Shown here in pieces: positions 54,301 through 62,641 of a DNA stretch of 64,000 nucleotides. Each line of letters starts with the position of its first letter. Position 1 is the first letter of the stretch. The translations under genes and the position numbers were made by a program. The DNA lies in the NCBI RefSeq assembly GCF_030817835.1, contig NZ_JAUSZR010000001.1:3658001-3722000 (forward strand), written 5' to 3'. The notes under the pieces are model-generated. The model was not told where the DNA came from. It was given only the letters and a program-made list of their open reading frames with translations, and searched no databases. This DNA is from Pseudarthrobacter sp. W1I19 (GTDB lineage Bacteria; Actinomycetota; Actinomycetes; Actinomycetales; Micrococcaceae).

Positions 54301-54977
54301 CTTCCGCCCAGCCGGAGTCAGCGGCCCGGGAGCAGGCCGAACCGGAGTCGGCGAAAAAACTCCGTCCTGCCCGGACCACAGCCACCCGGCAGAAGCTCTT
54401 CGATGCCTCGATGGAGCTGATCGGTGAGCGGGGGGCGGCGGGTGTGACGGTTGATGAAATTGCCGCAGCGGCCGGGGTGTCCAAGGGAACGGTCTACTAC
54501 AACTTCGGCAGCAAATCGGACCTCATCGCCCAGCTGCTGCGACACGGCGTGGATATCCTCAAAGGACGCCTGCTGGGCGCGCCGGAAGAGGCGGCCGCCG
54601 CGGCTGGCGATCCCCTGCTGGCGATGGAAGCCATGATTGGCCAGGCCATGGATTTCATGGCTGAATACCCCTCCTTCGCCCGCTTGTGGGTCAGCGAGAA
54701 CTGGCGGACACCCAGCGAATGGCAGGGAACCTTCACCCTCCTGCGCGCCGAGCTCCTGCAGGTCATTGGCGAGGCAGTGGAAAGGGTGGCCAAGGTTTAC
54801 CCGGTGGATCCGTCCGTGTCCCGCGGCAGCCTGGAGACAGCCATCTTTGGGGCCTGCTTTGTGGTGGGGCTGGACCGACAGACGTACAACCCGGAACGGA
54901 CCCGTGACCAAAGCGTTGCGGCAATCATGGCGATCATGCGCGGCTACGTGCTGAAGGATGCCCGTCCTCGGGGATGA
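54297..54977 (+). CDS. TetR family transcriptional regulator
   Basis: A 226-residue regulator with an N-terminal helix-turn-helix (GVTVDEIAAAAGVSKGTVYYNFGSKSDLIAQLL, about 43-75) preceded by a charged leader, and a helical ligand-binding domain. It overlaps the yhgE-like gene by four bases (ATGA). The palindrome in the operon promoter at 51452-51467 is its likely target, making the operon self-repressed until a ligand binds. Confidence 0.9.
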   Translation: MTSAQPESAAREQAEPESAKKLRPARTTATRQKLFDASMELIGERGAAGVTVDEIAAAAGVSKGTVYYNFGSKSDLIAQLLRHGVDILKGRLLGAPEEAAAAAGDPLLAMEAMIGQAMDFMAEYPSFARLWVSENWRTPSEWQGTFTLLRAELLQVIGEAVERVAKVYPVDPSVSRGSLETAIFGACFVVGLDRQTYNPERTRDQSVAAIMAIMRGYVLKDARPRG

Positions 54978-55660
54978 TGGTGCACATGCGTCATATGGGG
55001 AACAGCGGAAAGTTTGCGGTCATCTGTGGCCTCGTGGCTGCGGGGCTCCTGGTCCTGACAGGCATGACGCTGGCCGAACCTGTTTTCCTGGCATTCCTTG
55101 GAATGCTGGCCCTGGCGTACCTTGCCTGCATCATGGAGGTCCTTCGGCGCCGGCGGTACGTGATGCTGGCGATCGCCGGACTGTCCACCAGCCTCGCCAT
55201 TGCGGGATCGCTCGCGTTCCTGAGCACGTGGGAGCTGGCGTTCACTGACGAGTCGTCGCTGTTTGGCACTCCGCTTCCCACGGACGACCCCGACAACTAT
55301 TTCTTCCTGGCCGCGCTCTCGCTGCTGACGGCCCTTGCGGCACTGTTCCTCGGCGCTGCGTGGCCGGGACGCCAACGTCCGCCAGGGCAGGCTGCTTCCG
55401 CACGGGCCTCCTCCCGGCCCGGAAACGGTGGGCGCGGGCAGGCGCCTGTCCGGCGCCAGGGCGCGGCAGGAACAGCGCCGCCGCTCACCTCCTCCGCGGG
55501 ACGCACCCCAGTGCGGCAGCCGACGTCGTCCGCCCGGCAGGTGCCCCAGAGACAAAGTGCCGCCAGGCAGAGTTCCACGGGGCAGGGTGCTGGTGGTCAG
55601 GGTGCTGGTGGTCAGGGTTCAGTGCGGCAGCCGCCGCGGCGTCCTGTCCCGAAGAAGTAA
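54974..55660 (+). CDS. Small tetraspan membrane protein with disordered tail
   Basis: A 228-residue protein of unknown function. Four predicted transmembrane helices (about 12-32, 35-55, 62-82, 108-128) precede a 95-residue basic, low-complexity tail rich in Gly, Gln, Pro, Arg and Ser. A tandem 15-bp repeat (55586-55600 and 55601-55615) encodes part of the tail. It overlaps the TetR stop by four bases, so it is the last gene of the YhgE operon. Confidence 0.7.
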   Translation: MMVHMRHMGNSGKFAVICGLVAAGLLVLTGMTLAEPVFLAFLGMLALAYLACIMEVLRRRRYVMLAIAGLSTSLAIAGSLAFLSTWELAFTDESSLFGTPLPTDDPDNYFFLAALSLLTALAALFLGAAWPGRQRPPGQAASARASSRPGNGGRGQAPVRRQGAAGTAPPLTSSAGRTPVRQPTSSARQVPQRQSAARQSSTGQGAGGQGAGGQGSVRQPPRRPVPKK

Positions 55661-55666
55661 CCGGTC

Positions 55667-56194
55667 TCAGTGCGCCCGCGGCACTTTGAACTTTGTGATC
55701 CGCGCGTCCTGGCCGTCCAGCTCCGCCCAAGTTTTCTCGGTTTCGAGCACGGTAACCGCACTGGTGGGGAACCTTGTGGCGGCGTCCATGTAGGCGTCGT
55801 GATCGGAGTCGCGTGAGGCCAGGTGCATGGCAAGGTCCTGCACGCCAGGCAAATGTGCGATCAGCATCAATGTGGTGACCGTATCCGGTACGTGATTAAC
55901 CACGGTGAGCATTCTGAGCGCAGAGGCCGCGTACAGGCCGTCCTCAAGTTTGGGCGTGGGCGCCTTGTCCCCCAGCTCGGAGCATACCCAGGTGCAGGTT
56001 TGCCGGGTGCGGAGGGCGCTGGAGCACAGGATGAAGTCGGGAACGATGTTGTGCTTGAGCAGCCAGCGCCCGGCCAGCGGCGCCTCACGATGGCCTCGTT
56101 CTTCCAGGGGACGCTCGTGGTCAGCAACCCCGCCCGGCCAGTCCGCCTTTGCATGGCGCATAATCACAAGGCGTCGAAGATGGTGCTCACTCAT
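55667..56194 (-). CDS. Histidine phosphatase family protein, SixA-like
   Basis: A 175-residue phosphatase of the RHG superfamily. The N-terminal LVIMRHAKADWP gives the phosphohistidine and DHERPLEERG the second arginine region. The second histidine is in LIAHLPGV. The small size and MRHAKA start match SixA, which removes phosphate from histidine phosphotransfer proteins. Such a partner is not visible nearby. TAGGCT (56201-56206) lies 6 nt before the ATG, a leaderless arrangement. Confidence 0.88.
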   Translation of the reverse strand: MSEHHLRRLVIMRHAKADWPGGVADHERPLEERGHREAPLAGRWLLKHNIVPDFILCSSALRTRQTCTWVCSELGDKAPTPKLEDGLYAASALRMLTVVNHVPDTVTTLMLIAHLPGVQDLAMHLASRDSDHDAYMDAATRFPTSAVTVLETEKTWAELDGQDARITKFKVPRAH

Positions 56195-56598
56195 GGCCCA
56201 AGCCTATAGCCCGCCAAATCCGCCGAGGGCAGCCAAACTACGTCACGCCAAGCACGCTTTTACGAGCCCCCGAGTAAAAGTTCCCCGGAAAATCAGGCCT
56301 CAGCCAAGACCAAGGCGTCAAAAGCATGCTCGTGGTGACACGCAGGAGACTTCAACCAGCCGCGGAGGCCAAATACTCGGAGAACCCGTACGCGCAAAGG
56401 CGGCTTTCCGCGAAGGGCGCTGTAGCGCAGCGGCACATCCCGAAAGCGCCGTTGTCGCTGGGCCCACGCCGCCAGGGTTCCCTGGCCGAGCTTGCGAGGC
56501 GAGGGAGGCGCCGGGGCGGTACGAGCGCAGGCGCTGAGGGATCGTGCCGCGAAAGCGGAAGCGCCCACCCAAGCGGGACAGGCCCTTCAGAGTAAGAG
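56195..56598. other. Intergenic region carrying family 2 repeat copy 2
   Basis: About 400 bp. Apart from the palindromic repeat at 56430-56557 I see no supported gene. The open frames here on both strands are by-products of the palindrome and high GC. Confidence 0.6.
56430..56557. repeat. Palindromic intergenic repeat, family 2, copy 2
   Basis: A long imperfect palindrome. GCGGCACATCCC near 56431-56442 is complementary to GGGATCGTGCCGC near 56538-56550. The centre holds GCCGTTGTC, GGGCCCAC and GAGCTTGCGAG in the same order as copy 1 at 47.6 kb, while the stem arms next to GAGCTTGCGAG differ from copy 1. Confidence 0.7.
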
Positions 56599-57465
56599 TT
56601 AGATCGAGTATTCCGGAGCGGCCCAGACAACAACCTCGGGGTGCTCATAGAACCGGTAGCCCTGGCCGCGGACGGTGCGCACGGTGTTGGCGAGGCGGCC
56701 CAGCTTGGAGCGGAGGCGGCGGATGTGGACGTCGATGGTGCGCTCGTTGGGGACTTCTTCGGCATTGCGCCATAGGCCTTCGAGCAGCTCGTCGCGGCCC
56801 ACGGTACGGGTGCCGTTCTCCACGAGGTAGTTCAGGAGTTCGAACTCTTTGAAGGTCAGGTTCAGGGATTCGCCGTCGAGGTGTACTTCGCGGCGGGCAA
56901 GGTCGATCAGGACGCCGGAGGGGCGCGGCTCCTGGGGCTGCTGCGGACGGGGGGTTTCGGTGCGCTGCCGGGTGTTGACGGTGGGGTCACCGAAGGTGGA
57001 GCGGACGACGTCGAGCGCTGAGCCGGGCGTTCCGGCGGGGGCCACTGCAACGGCGGCGTAGCTCTCGGCGCCGGACACCAGGGACTGGGCGTAGGCGCGG
57101 ATCTCCTGGGCGAGCTTGGCGATGGAGGTACCTGCGGCGGCCGCGGTTTCCTCGTCGATGCCCATGTAGAGGACGAAGCCGCGGGCTACATTCTCATTGG
57201 CGACCGGACGGACCGTGTTGGGTCCGGCCACGACGGGCGTGGGAGCAGTCACCGGCGCGGACTCGGCCGGGGTTACTGCGCGGAGCTGGCCGTAAGAGTT
57301 GGGGTTGTAGCCCTGGGGTGCGTAGCCAGAGGCGGGAAAGCTGCTTCCGGGAGCTGAGGGTGCGAGCGATGGGCGCGGTGCGAAGCCGGGGCGGAGGCCG
57401 GAAGGCTGGCCGGCCTTGGCGGCGTTACGGACAGAAATGTGGACGTATCCGGATGCAACTGACAT
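56599..57465 (-). CDS. Winged-helix regulator without a receiver domain
   Basis: A 288-residue protein. The C-terminal third (about 185-280) is an OmpR/PhoB-type winged helix (LTFKEFELLNYLVENGTRTVGRDELLEGLW, ERTIDVHIRRLRSKLGRLANTVRTVRGQGYRF). The N-terminal two thirds lack a phospho-acceptor receiver. Instead there is a Pro/Ala-rich region (about 20-90) and a small alpha/beta-like domain (about 92-145, RGFVLYMGIDEETAAAAGTSIAKLAQEIRAYAQSL). It may sense something other than phosphorylation. The ATG at 57465 follows GAGG. The upstream intergenic region holds direct repeats that could be its targets. Confidence 0.85.
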   Translation of the reverse strand: MSVASGYVHISVRNAAKAGQPSGLRPGFAPRPSLAPSAPGSSFPASGYAPQGYNPNSYGQLRAVTPAESAPVTAPTPVVAGPNTVRPVANENVARGFVLYMGIDEETAAAAGTSIAKLAQEIRAYAQSLVSGAESYAAVAVAPAGTPGSALDVVRSTFGDPTVNTRQRTETPRPQQPQEPRPSGVLIDLARREVHLDGESLNLTFKEFELLNYLVENGTRTVGRDELLEGLWRNAEEVPNERTIDVHIRRLRSKLGRLANTVRTVRGQGYRFYEHPEVVVWAAPEYSI

Positions 57466-58146
57466 GGATGCTTACCTCAATGTGAATGGCCGTCATCACG
57501 GCTCGAATGCTGGGTTCCCCGCACTGAAAACTGGGGAGGGACGCCCGACGCTGGGCTGGGGGGCGAATGCCTGGAGAACTTCGAGGGGTGGGGAAGGTCA
57601 GGCGTACATTCGACAACAGCGCATGTCGGCAGCAGCGGATGTGCTGGGCCAATAGTCTGCGGCTGCAGGTGCTGTTGAGTTCTTGTTCACAATGAGAGTG
57701 TGCAGCGTAACAATGCTAACTTGCAAGTAACAATGGACCGATCAGTCCGCATTATGAGACAAAATCCGCCTTTGTGGTGTAGATCACCATTCTGAAGTGC
57801 TGGCAGAACGTCATTCATTATCCATCTCCTGGTCCCCCAACTGCCCATTTGAGGAACTTAATTCGGGCTGAGGTCCGGTTCGCACCCTTTTGTTCAAGTG
57901 CGCGTGATATCCCAAAATCGACCATCGCGGAGGCCGTTCTTGTCCAGCGGCGCGCCGTCCCCGCGAAGAAAACAGTCCCATCTTCGCAGGGATGACCCGC
58001 CAATGCCTCAAAGAAGTGTCTCCCAGCCCCCATTCGGCATCCTGCCGCATCAGCACCTTCCACATACAGCTGGCAAGGCTACGATTCACAGCCGGGACAC
58101 AGGAATCCCAAAGCCCGGGCTAAACGAGTGATCGGAGACTTGTTCC
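57466..58146. other. Long AT-richer intergenic region
   Basis: About 680 bp between divergent regulators, with lower GC around 57680-57860. GTAACAATG occurs at 57707-57715 and 57727-57735, exactly 20 bp apart. Several short frames look non-coding. It probably holds the promoters of both the winged-helix gene and the two-component system, and possibly a small RNA. Confidence 0.45.
57707..57735. promoter_or_regulatory. Direct repeats GTAACAATG, 20 bp apart
   Basis: Two identical 9-mers separated by two helical turns, about 240 bp upstream of the receiver-less winged-helix gene. OmpR-family proteins bind direct repeats, so this may be an operator. Confidence 0.45.
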
Positions 58147-58887
58147 ATGGCCTCACCGCACTCCATGACAAACCATCTCCCCCAGCTCTCCCACCCCGAC
58201 GGATCCCCCATCCGCGCGCTGGTGGTGGACGACGAGCCCAGCCTCTCAGAACTCATGAGCATGGGCCTGCGCATGGCCGGCTGGTCCGTTGCTGTGGCAG
58301 CGGAGGGGCCGGAAGCCGTGAAGCTGGCCCGTGACTTCCGCCCGGATGTCCTTGTCCTGGACGTTATGCTGCCAGGGTTCGACGGCGTTGAGCTGCTGGG
58401 AAGGATCCGTGCCTTCGCACCCGAGGTCCCGGCGCTGTTCCTGACGGCCAAGGACGCAGTGCAGGACCGGATCGTGGGCCTGGCCGCCGGCGGCGACGAT
58501 TACGTCACCAAGCCGTTCAGCATGGAGGAAGTCCTCCTGCGGCTGCACCGCCTGGTCCAGCGTTCCGGGGTGGCCGCAATGGATACGGCTGAGCTGGTGG
58601 TGGGCGACCTCGTCCTGAACGTCGACACCCGGGAGGTGACCCGGGCCGGCGGGGAACTCCAGCTCACGGCCACCCAATTCGAATTGCTCCGTTACCTGAT
58701 GGAAAACCCCAAGCGGGTCATCAGCAAGGCGCAGATCCTGGACCGGGTCTGGGACTACGACTTTGGCGGCCAGGCCAACATCGTGGAGCTCTACATCTCC
58801 TACCTCCGCAAGAAGGTGGATGCAGCGCATCCTCCTATGATTCACACTGTGCGCGGTGCCGGCTACGTCATCAAGCCAGCGGAGTAG
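58147..58887 (+). CDS. Two-component response regulator (OmpR family)
   Basis: A 246-residue regulator. The receiver domain (about 22-135) has the acidic pair D28/D29, the phospho-acceptor D72 in VLVLDVMLPG and the conserved lysine in DYVTKPF. The winged helix (about 148-244) carries LTATQFELLRYLMENPKRVISKAQILDRVWDYDFGGQANIVELYISYLRKKV and TVRGAGYVIK. It is MprA/TcrA/PrrA-like and acts with the kinase encoded 7 bp downstream. The signal is unknown. The ATG at 58147 follows a GGAG. Confidence 0.93.
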   Translation: MASPHSMTNHLPQLSHPDGSPIRALVVDDEPSLSELMSMGLRMAGWSVAVAAEGPEAVKLARDFRPDVLVLDVMLPGFDGVELLGRIRAFAPEVPALFLTAKDAVQDRIVGLAAGGDDYVTKPFSMEEVLLRLHRLVQRSGVAAMDTAELVVGDLVLNVDTREVTRAGGELQLTATQFELLRYLMENPKRVISKAQILDRVWDYDFGGQANIVELYISYLRKKVDAAHPPMIHTVRGAGYVIKPAE

Positions 58888-58894
58888 GCGCGCC

Positions 58895-60397
58895 GTGGCC
58901 TCGCAACAGGCTGCGTCCCAGCGCCGGAGCTGGCTGAAGCCGAACACCTGGCACCTGCGCACCCGCCTCATCCTCCTTGCCATGACACTGCTGATCGCCA
59001 TCTGCGGCGCAGTGGGTGTGGTCAGCTACGCATCCATGGACGCGTTCCTCACCCGCCAGCTCGATGACCAGCTCAGCCAAGCGGCGGAGCGGTCCAACAA
59101 TCCGGGCCGTCCTCCCATGGGCGGCTTCAACGGCCGGGATCCACTGGACGCCCGCGGCCAGAGCGTGGGCACCCTGAACGCCCGCATCCTCAACGGACAA
59201 GTCAACAGCGCCGGGTTCCTGGCCTCTGACACCTCCCGCTCGCCGCTGTCCGCCGAGGACAAGCAGGCCCTGGTGGCTTTGGCCACAGATGCACAGCCAG
59301 TGGACCGCACCCTCTCCAACGGCGACTACCGGTTGACAGCCGTGAAAACGAACTACGGCGACGTGTTGGTGACCGGACTCCCCCTCGCCGCCAAGGAAAG
59401 TACGCTCGCTTCCCTCGTCTGGACCTTTGTGTTCGTATCCCTGGCCGGCCTGCTGCTCATCGGGTTGGCGGGAACGGTGCTGATCCGCCGTTCCATGAAG
59501 CCCCTCGAGCAGCTGTCAGAGGTGGCCACGCGCGTTTCGCAGCTGCCGCTGGACGCCGGCGAGGTGGCACTCGCGGTGCGCGTGCCGCCGTCGAACTCCA
59601 ATCCGGGAACGGAAGTGGGCAGCGTGGGCCACGCGCTTAACCTCCTGCTGGACAACGTGGCCAATGCGCTGCAGGCACGGCAGAAGAGCGAAACCAAGGT
59701 GCGGCAGTTTGTGGCCGATGCCTCGCACGAGCTGCGCACTCCCCTCACGGCCATCCGCGGCTACACAGAGCTGATGCGGATGACGGAGAAGTTCACCCCC
59801 GACGGCGAAAAGTCGCTGGCACGCGTGCAGAGCCAGTCTGAGCGGATGACCGCCCTGGTGGAAGACCTGCTGCTGCTGGCCCGGCTCGATGAGGGCCAGC
59901 CGCTCAAGCTCAGCGAGGTGGATCTGACGCACCTGGTGATTGACGGCGTCAGCGACGAAAAAGTGATGGCACCCGACCACAACTGGCGGCTGGAAGTCGC
60001 CGAGGAACCCGTGGTGGTCAACGGCGACGCCTCGCAGCTGCGACAGGTCCTGATGAACCTGCTCTCCAACGCACGCAAGCACACTCCCCCGGGAACCACC
60101 GTGGTCACCGGGGTGGGCACGTCGCCTGACGGCGCGGCGGTAGTAACGGTAACGGACGACGGCGGCGGGATCCCTGTGGAGTTCGTGGACCATGTCTTCT
60201 CGCGCTTCGCCCGCGCAGACGCGGCCCGGAAGGGCGCGTCCGGCCTGGCCGGCGCCTCCGCTGCTGAAGGCACCAGCGGACTGGGATTGTCCATCGTGGA
60301 ATCCATCGTCGAGGCCCATGGCGGCAAAGTAACGGTGACGTCACAGCCAGGACGTACCCAGTTCGCCCTGCAGCTCCCCCTTCATCAGCTTTCGTAG
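58895..60397 (+). CDS. Two-component sensor histidine kinase
   Basis: A 500-residue membrane kinase. There are two transmembrane helices (about 27-49 and 170-194) around an extracytoplasmic sensor of about 120 residues rich in Gly and Asn, then a HAMP linker. The phosphorylation site is H278 in DASHELRTPLTAIRGYTELM. The ATPase boxes are N (LMNLLSNARKHT), G1 (VTDDGGGIP), F (FSRFARAD) and G2 (SGLGLSIVESI). The GTG at 58895 is 7 bp after the regulator stop; a longer frame from 58856 overlaps it. It phosphorylates the upstream regulator. Confidence 0.93.
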   Translation: MASQQAASQRRSWLKPNTWHLRTRLILLAMTLLIAICGAVGVVSYASMDAFLTRQLDDQLSQAAERSNNPGRPPMGGFNGRDPLDARGQSVGTLNARILNGQVNSAGFLASDTSRSPLSAEDKQALVALATDAQPVDRTLSNGDYRLTAVKTNYGDVLVTGLPLAAKESTLASLVWTFVFVSLAGLLLIGLAGTVLIRRSMKPLEQLSEVATRVSQLPLDAGEVALAVRVPPSNSNPGTEVGSVGHALNLLLDNVANALQARQKSETKVRQFVADASHELRTPLTAIRGYTELMRMTEKFTPDGEKSLARVQSQSERMTALVEDLLLLARLDEGQPLKLSEVDLTHLVIDGVSDEKVMAPDHNWRLEVAEEPVVVNGDASQLRQVLMNLLSNARKHTPPGTTVVTGVGTSPDGAAVVTVTDDGGGIPVEFVDHVFSRFARADAARKGASGLAGASAAEGTSGLGLSIVESIVEAHGGKVTVTSQPGRTQFALQLPLHQLS

Positions 60398-60509
60398 CAA
60401 AGCGACGCGCCGTCGTCGCGATCGCTGTTACCAAAATGTGACTTAAGTGCCTGACTCCTGTACCGTCGATTGGGTGAGGTTCCTGATCGGGAGCCCATAT
60501 CCGGATGAC

Positions 60510-60666
60510 GCCAAGCTCTGCCGCTTCCCGGATTCCGCTTGAGCAACGGCAGAGGCGGGGGACCCATCGTCCCGGGCAATAACTGCCCTTGGGGTTAAGC
60601 ACGCACGTGTACTTTCCGTGCGGCCGGATGCCCTCATCCGAACCCGACAGCTAACTCCGCAGGTGT
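60510..60666 (+). ncRNA. c-di-AMP (ydaO/yuaA) riboswitch
   Basis: The leader of the transglycosylase-like gene contains the conserved blocks of the c-di-AMP riboswitch in order: a CCGCTTGAGCAACGGCAG region, GGGGGACCCA, CCTTGGGGTTAAGC, GGATGCCCTCATCC, then GAACCCGACAGCTAACTCCG just before the ribosome site. In actinobacteria this element controls cell-wall resuscitation and hydrolase genes, and it usually turns expression off when c-di-AMP is high. Edges are approximate. Confidence 0.88.
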
Positions 60667-60681
60667 GAGAGGCGATTCATC

Positions 60682-61425
60682 ATGTCTAAATTCCTGGTTA
60701 AACCGCGCCCGAAATCCGGGTCTGCACCCCACGCCGGACGCACAGCCGGCAAGTTTCCCTTCATCGGCAAGCGCGCCGCCGTCTTCGCCGCATCCGCGGC
60801 CCTCCTGGTAGGTGTCGGAGCGGCCGGACAGGCGACCGAGTTAAGCATCAGGGTTCCCGCCACCGAAACGCAGGCCGCCGAGGCCCAGTCCAACCTCAGC
60901 ATCGAGAAGAGCGAAATCCGGGCCAACCCGGCACCGGCCGCCGCTGCTGAGGAGATCGCGGTGGCCCCGCAGGCGGCAGAGCCGGCACCGGCACCGGCCG
61001 CAGAGCCCGCACCAGTGCCCGCAGCCGAACCGGCACCGGCTCCCGAGCCTGCCCCCGCGCCTGCCGCGGCTCCTGAGCCTGCCCCCGCACCTGAGCCTGC
61101 CCCCGCCGTCGCGGTCAACGATCCCGCCGGCGCCCAGGCTTATGCCGCCGGTCAGCTTGCCAGCTACGGCTGGGCACAGGACCAGATGCAGTGCTTGGTA
61201 ACCCTGTGGGACAAGGAGTCCGACTGGACCACCACGGCCACCAACGCCAGCAGCGGCGCGTACGGCATCGTCCAGTCCCTGCCCGCTGAAAAGATGGCCA
61301 GCGCCGGTCCGGACTACCTGACCAACTACCGCACGCAGATCAACTGGGGCCTGAACTACATCCAGGAGCGCTACCAGTCCCCGTGTGGCGCGCTGAACTT
61401 CCACCTCTCCAACAACTGGTACTGA
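60682..61425 (+). CDS. Secreted transglycosylase-like cell-wall protein
   Basis: A 247-residue exported protein. A signal or anchor segment (about 30-52) is followed by a long repeat region of Ala-Pro-Glu units (about 85-150). The C-terminal SLT/RPF-like domain starts near 160. It has LVTLWDKESDWTTTATNASSGAYGIVQSL, in which E179 aligns with the catalytic glutamate of lytic transglycosylases and SGAYGIVQ matches the usual motif. A pair of cysteines (CLVTLW and SPCGALN) may form a disulfide. It should cut peptidoglycan glycan strands and is controlled by the c-di-AMP riboswitch upstream. Confidence 0.87.
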   Translation: MSKFLVKPRPKSGSAPHAGRTAGKFPFIGKRAAVFAASAALLVGVGAAGQATELSIRVPATETQAAEAQSNLSIEKSEIRANPAPAAAAEEIAVAPQAAEPAPAPAAEPAPVPAAEPAPAPEPAPAPAAAPEPAPAPEPAPAVAVNDPAGAQAYAAGQLASYGWAQDQMQCLVTLWDKESDWTTTATNASSGAYGIVQSLPAEKMASAGPDYLTNYRTQINWGLNYIQERYQSPCGALNFHLSNNWY

Positions 61426-61514
61426 GCCCACAACTGGCCTGAGCACCCGGCGAACCGTGACCCATGGCGCGCCGCATCTGTTGGAGTGGCAGAAGGCCCG
61501 GCATACTGTGACCC

Positions 61515-61958
61515 ATGAAGTTCACCACCACCATCCAAGGCACCGGAAACAAGACCGGCATCGAAGTTCCCGATGAGGTCCTCGCGGCCTTGGACGCGGG
61601 CAAACGACCGCCTGTAGTGGTGACCATCAACGGCAGGAGCTACCGCAGCAGCATCGCGGTGATGGGTGGCCAGAACCTCATTTCGCTCAGCGCAGCCAAT
61701 CGCGAATTCGTTGGCGTTTCGGCTGGGGACACAGTTGAAGTGGACCTGGAGCTGGACACGCAACCTCGCATCGTGGAAGTCCCCGAGGACCTTGCCGCTG
61801 CGATGGCGGCGGAACCGGCCGCCCGGCAGTTCTACGCCACGCTGAGCTACAGCGCCCAGCGACGGTACGTGGAGCCGCTGGCCGAGGCCAAGACGCCCGA
61901 AACGCGGTCGCGGCGTATCGCCAAGGTGGTAACCGACCTTAAAGCCGGAAAGAAATGA
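61515..61958 (+). CDS. YdeI/DUF1905-type hypothetical protein
   Basis: A 147-residue protein. The N-terminal part (about 1-95) is a small beta-barrel-like DUF1905 domain (GIEVPDEVLAALDAGKRPPVVVTINGRSYRSSIAVMGGQNLISLSAANRE). The C-terminal part (AARQFYATLSYSAQRRYVEPLAEAKTPETRSRRIAKVVTDL) is the YdeI/OmpD-associated helical motif. Function unknown. CATACT (61502-61507) lies exactly 7 nt before the ATG, consistent with a leaderless message. Its last 20 bases overlap the end of the convergent HAD gene. Confidence 0.85.
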   Translation: MKFTTTIQGTGNKTGIEVPDEVLAALDAGKRPPVVVTINGRSYRSSIAVMGGQNLISLSAANREFVGVSAGDTVEVDLELDTQPRIVEVPEDLAAAMAAEPAARQFYATLSYSAQRRYVEPLAEAKTPETRSRRIAKVVTDLKAGKK

Positions 61959-62619
61959 CGGTCCGGCCTTCACCGTCCTGGCCGGCTTCGACGGCGACTC
62001 CGCTGTAATCCGCTATGTGCAGGACGCCTGCGGGCAGTGGGCCGGTGTTGGGTCCCACGGCCACCGTGCGGATTCCGGCGGCCACGCCTGCGGCGATTCC
62101 CGCTGGAGCGTCTTCGAACACCACGGCTTCAGCCGGGTCCACGCCAAGGTTGGCTGCGGCCTTCAGGTATCCCTCGGGATCCGGTTTGCCGCGGGTCACC
62201 AGTTCAGCCGTGACTGCGACGGCCGGCATGGGCAGGCCGGCTGCTTCCATTCGGATGTCGGCCAGGACGAGGTCAGCGGACGTGACCAGGGCGACGGCGT
62301 CCGCCGGCAGGGCTGCCAGCAACCGGGCGGCACCGGGCAGGGCCACAATCCCGTCGGTCCGGACGCGTTCCATCGCCCCGAGTTCGGCCGTCAGTGCCGG
62401 CACGTCTGCACCCGCGGGAGCAAACCGGGTGACAGTATCGCGTGCCTGGACGCCGTGCGAGGTGCGCAGAATCTCCTCGAGGTCCAGCCCGTAGCGTGCG
62501 GCGAATTCACCCCACACCTGCTCCACCACGGCGGTGGAATCGACCAGGGTGCCGTCCATGTCAAAGAGGACGGCCCGGCACGTCAGGTTCCGGGCTCCGG
62601 CAGGGGTGGAGGAAGTCAT
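61939..62619 (-). CDS. HAD-family sugar phosphatase-like protein
   Basis: A 226-residue HAD phosphatase. The catalytic aspartates D20 and D22 sit in VLFDMDGTLVDS. The second motif contributes a serine in ALVTSADLV and the third a lysine in TRGKPDPEGY. The metal-binding VVFEDAPAGIAAGVAAG closes the core, and a small helical cap lies at about 35-95. It resembles beta-phosphoglucomutase/2-deoxyglucose-6-phosphatase proteins. CAGAAT (62626-62631) lies 6 nt before the ATG at 62619. The gene overlaps the convergent YdeI-type gene by 20 bp. Confidence 0.9.
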   Translation of the reverse strand: MTSSTPAGARNLTCRAVLFDMDGTLVDSTAVVEQVWGEFAARYGLDLEEILRTSHGVQARDTVTRFAPAGADVPALTAELGAMERVRTDGIVALPGAARLLAALPADAVALVTSADLVLADIRMEAAGLPMPAVAVTAELVTRGKPDPEGYLKAAANLGVDPAEAVVFEDAPAGIAAGVAAGIRTVAVGPNTGPLPAGVLHIADYSGVAVEAGQDGEGRTVISFRL

Positions 62620-62641
62620 GGTCCCATTCTGCCGGTAGATG

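Noticed and set aside
56209..56598. A structural RNA such as RNase P RNA or tmRNA in this gap
   Set aside because: Diagnostic blocks of those RNAs are absent; the structure is explained by the repeated palindrome.
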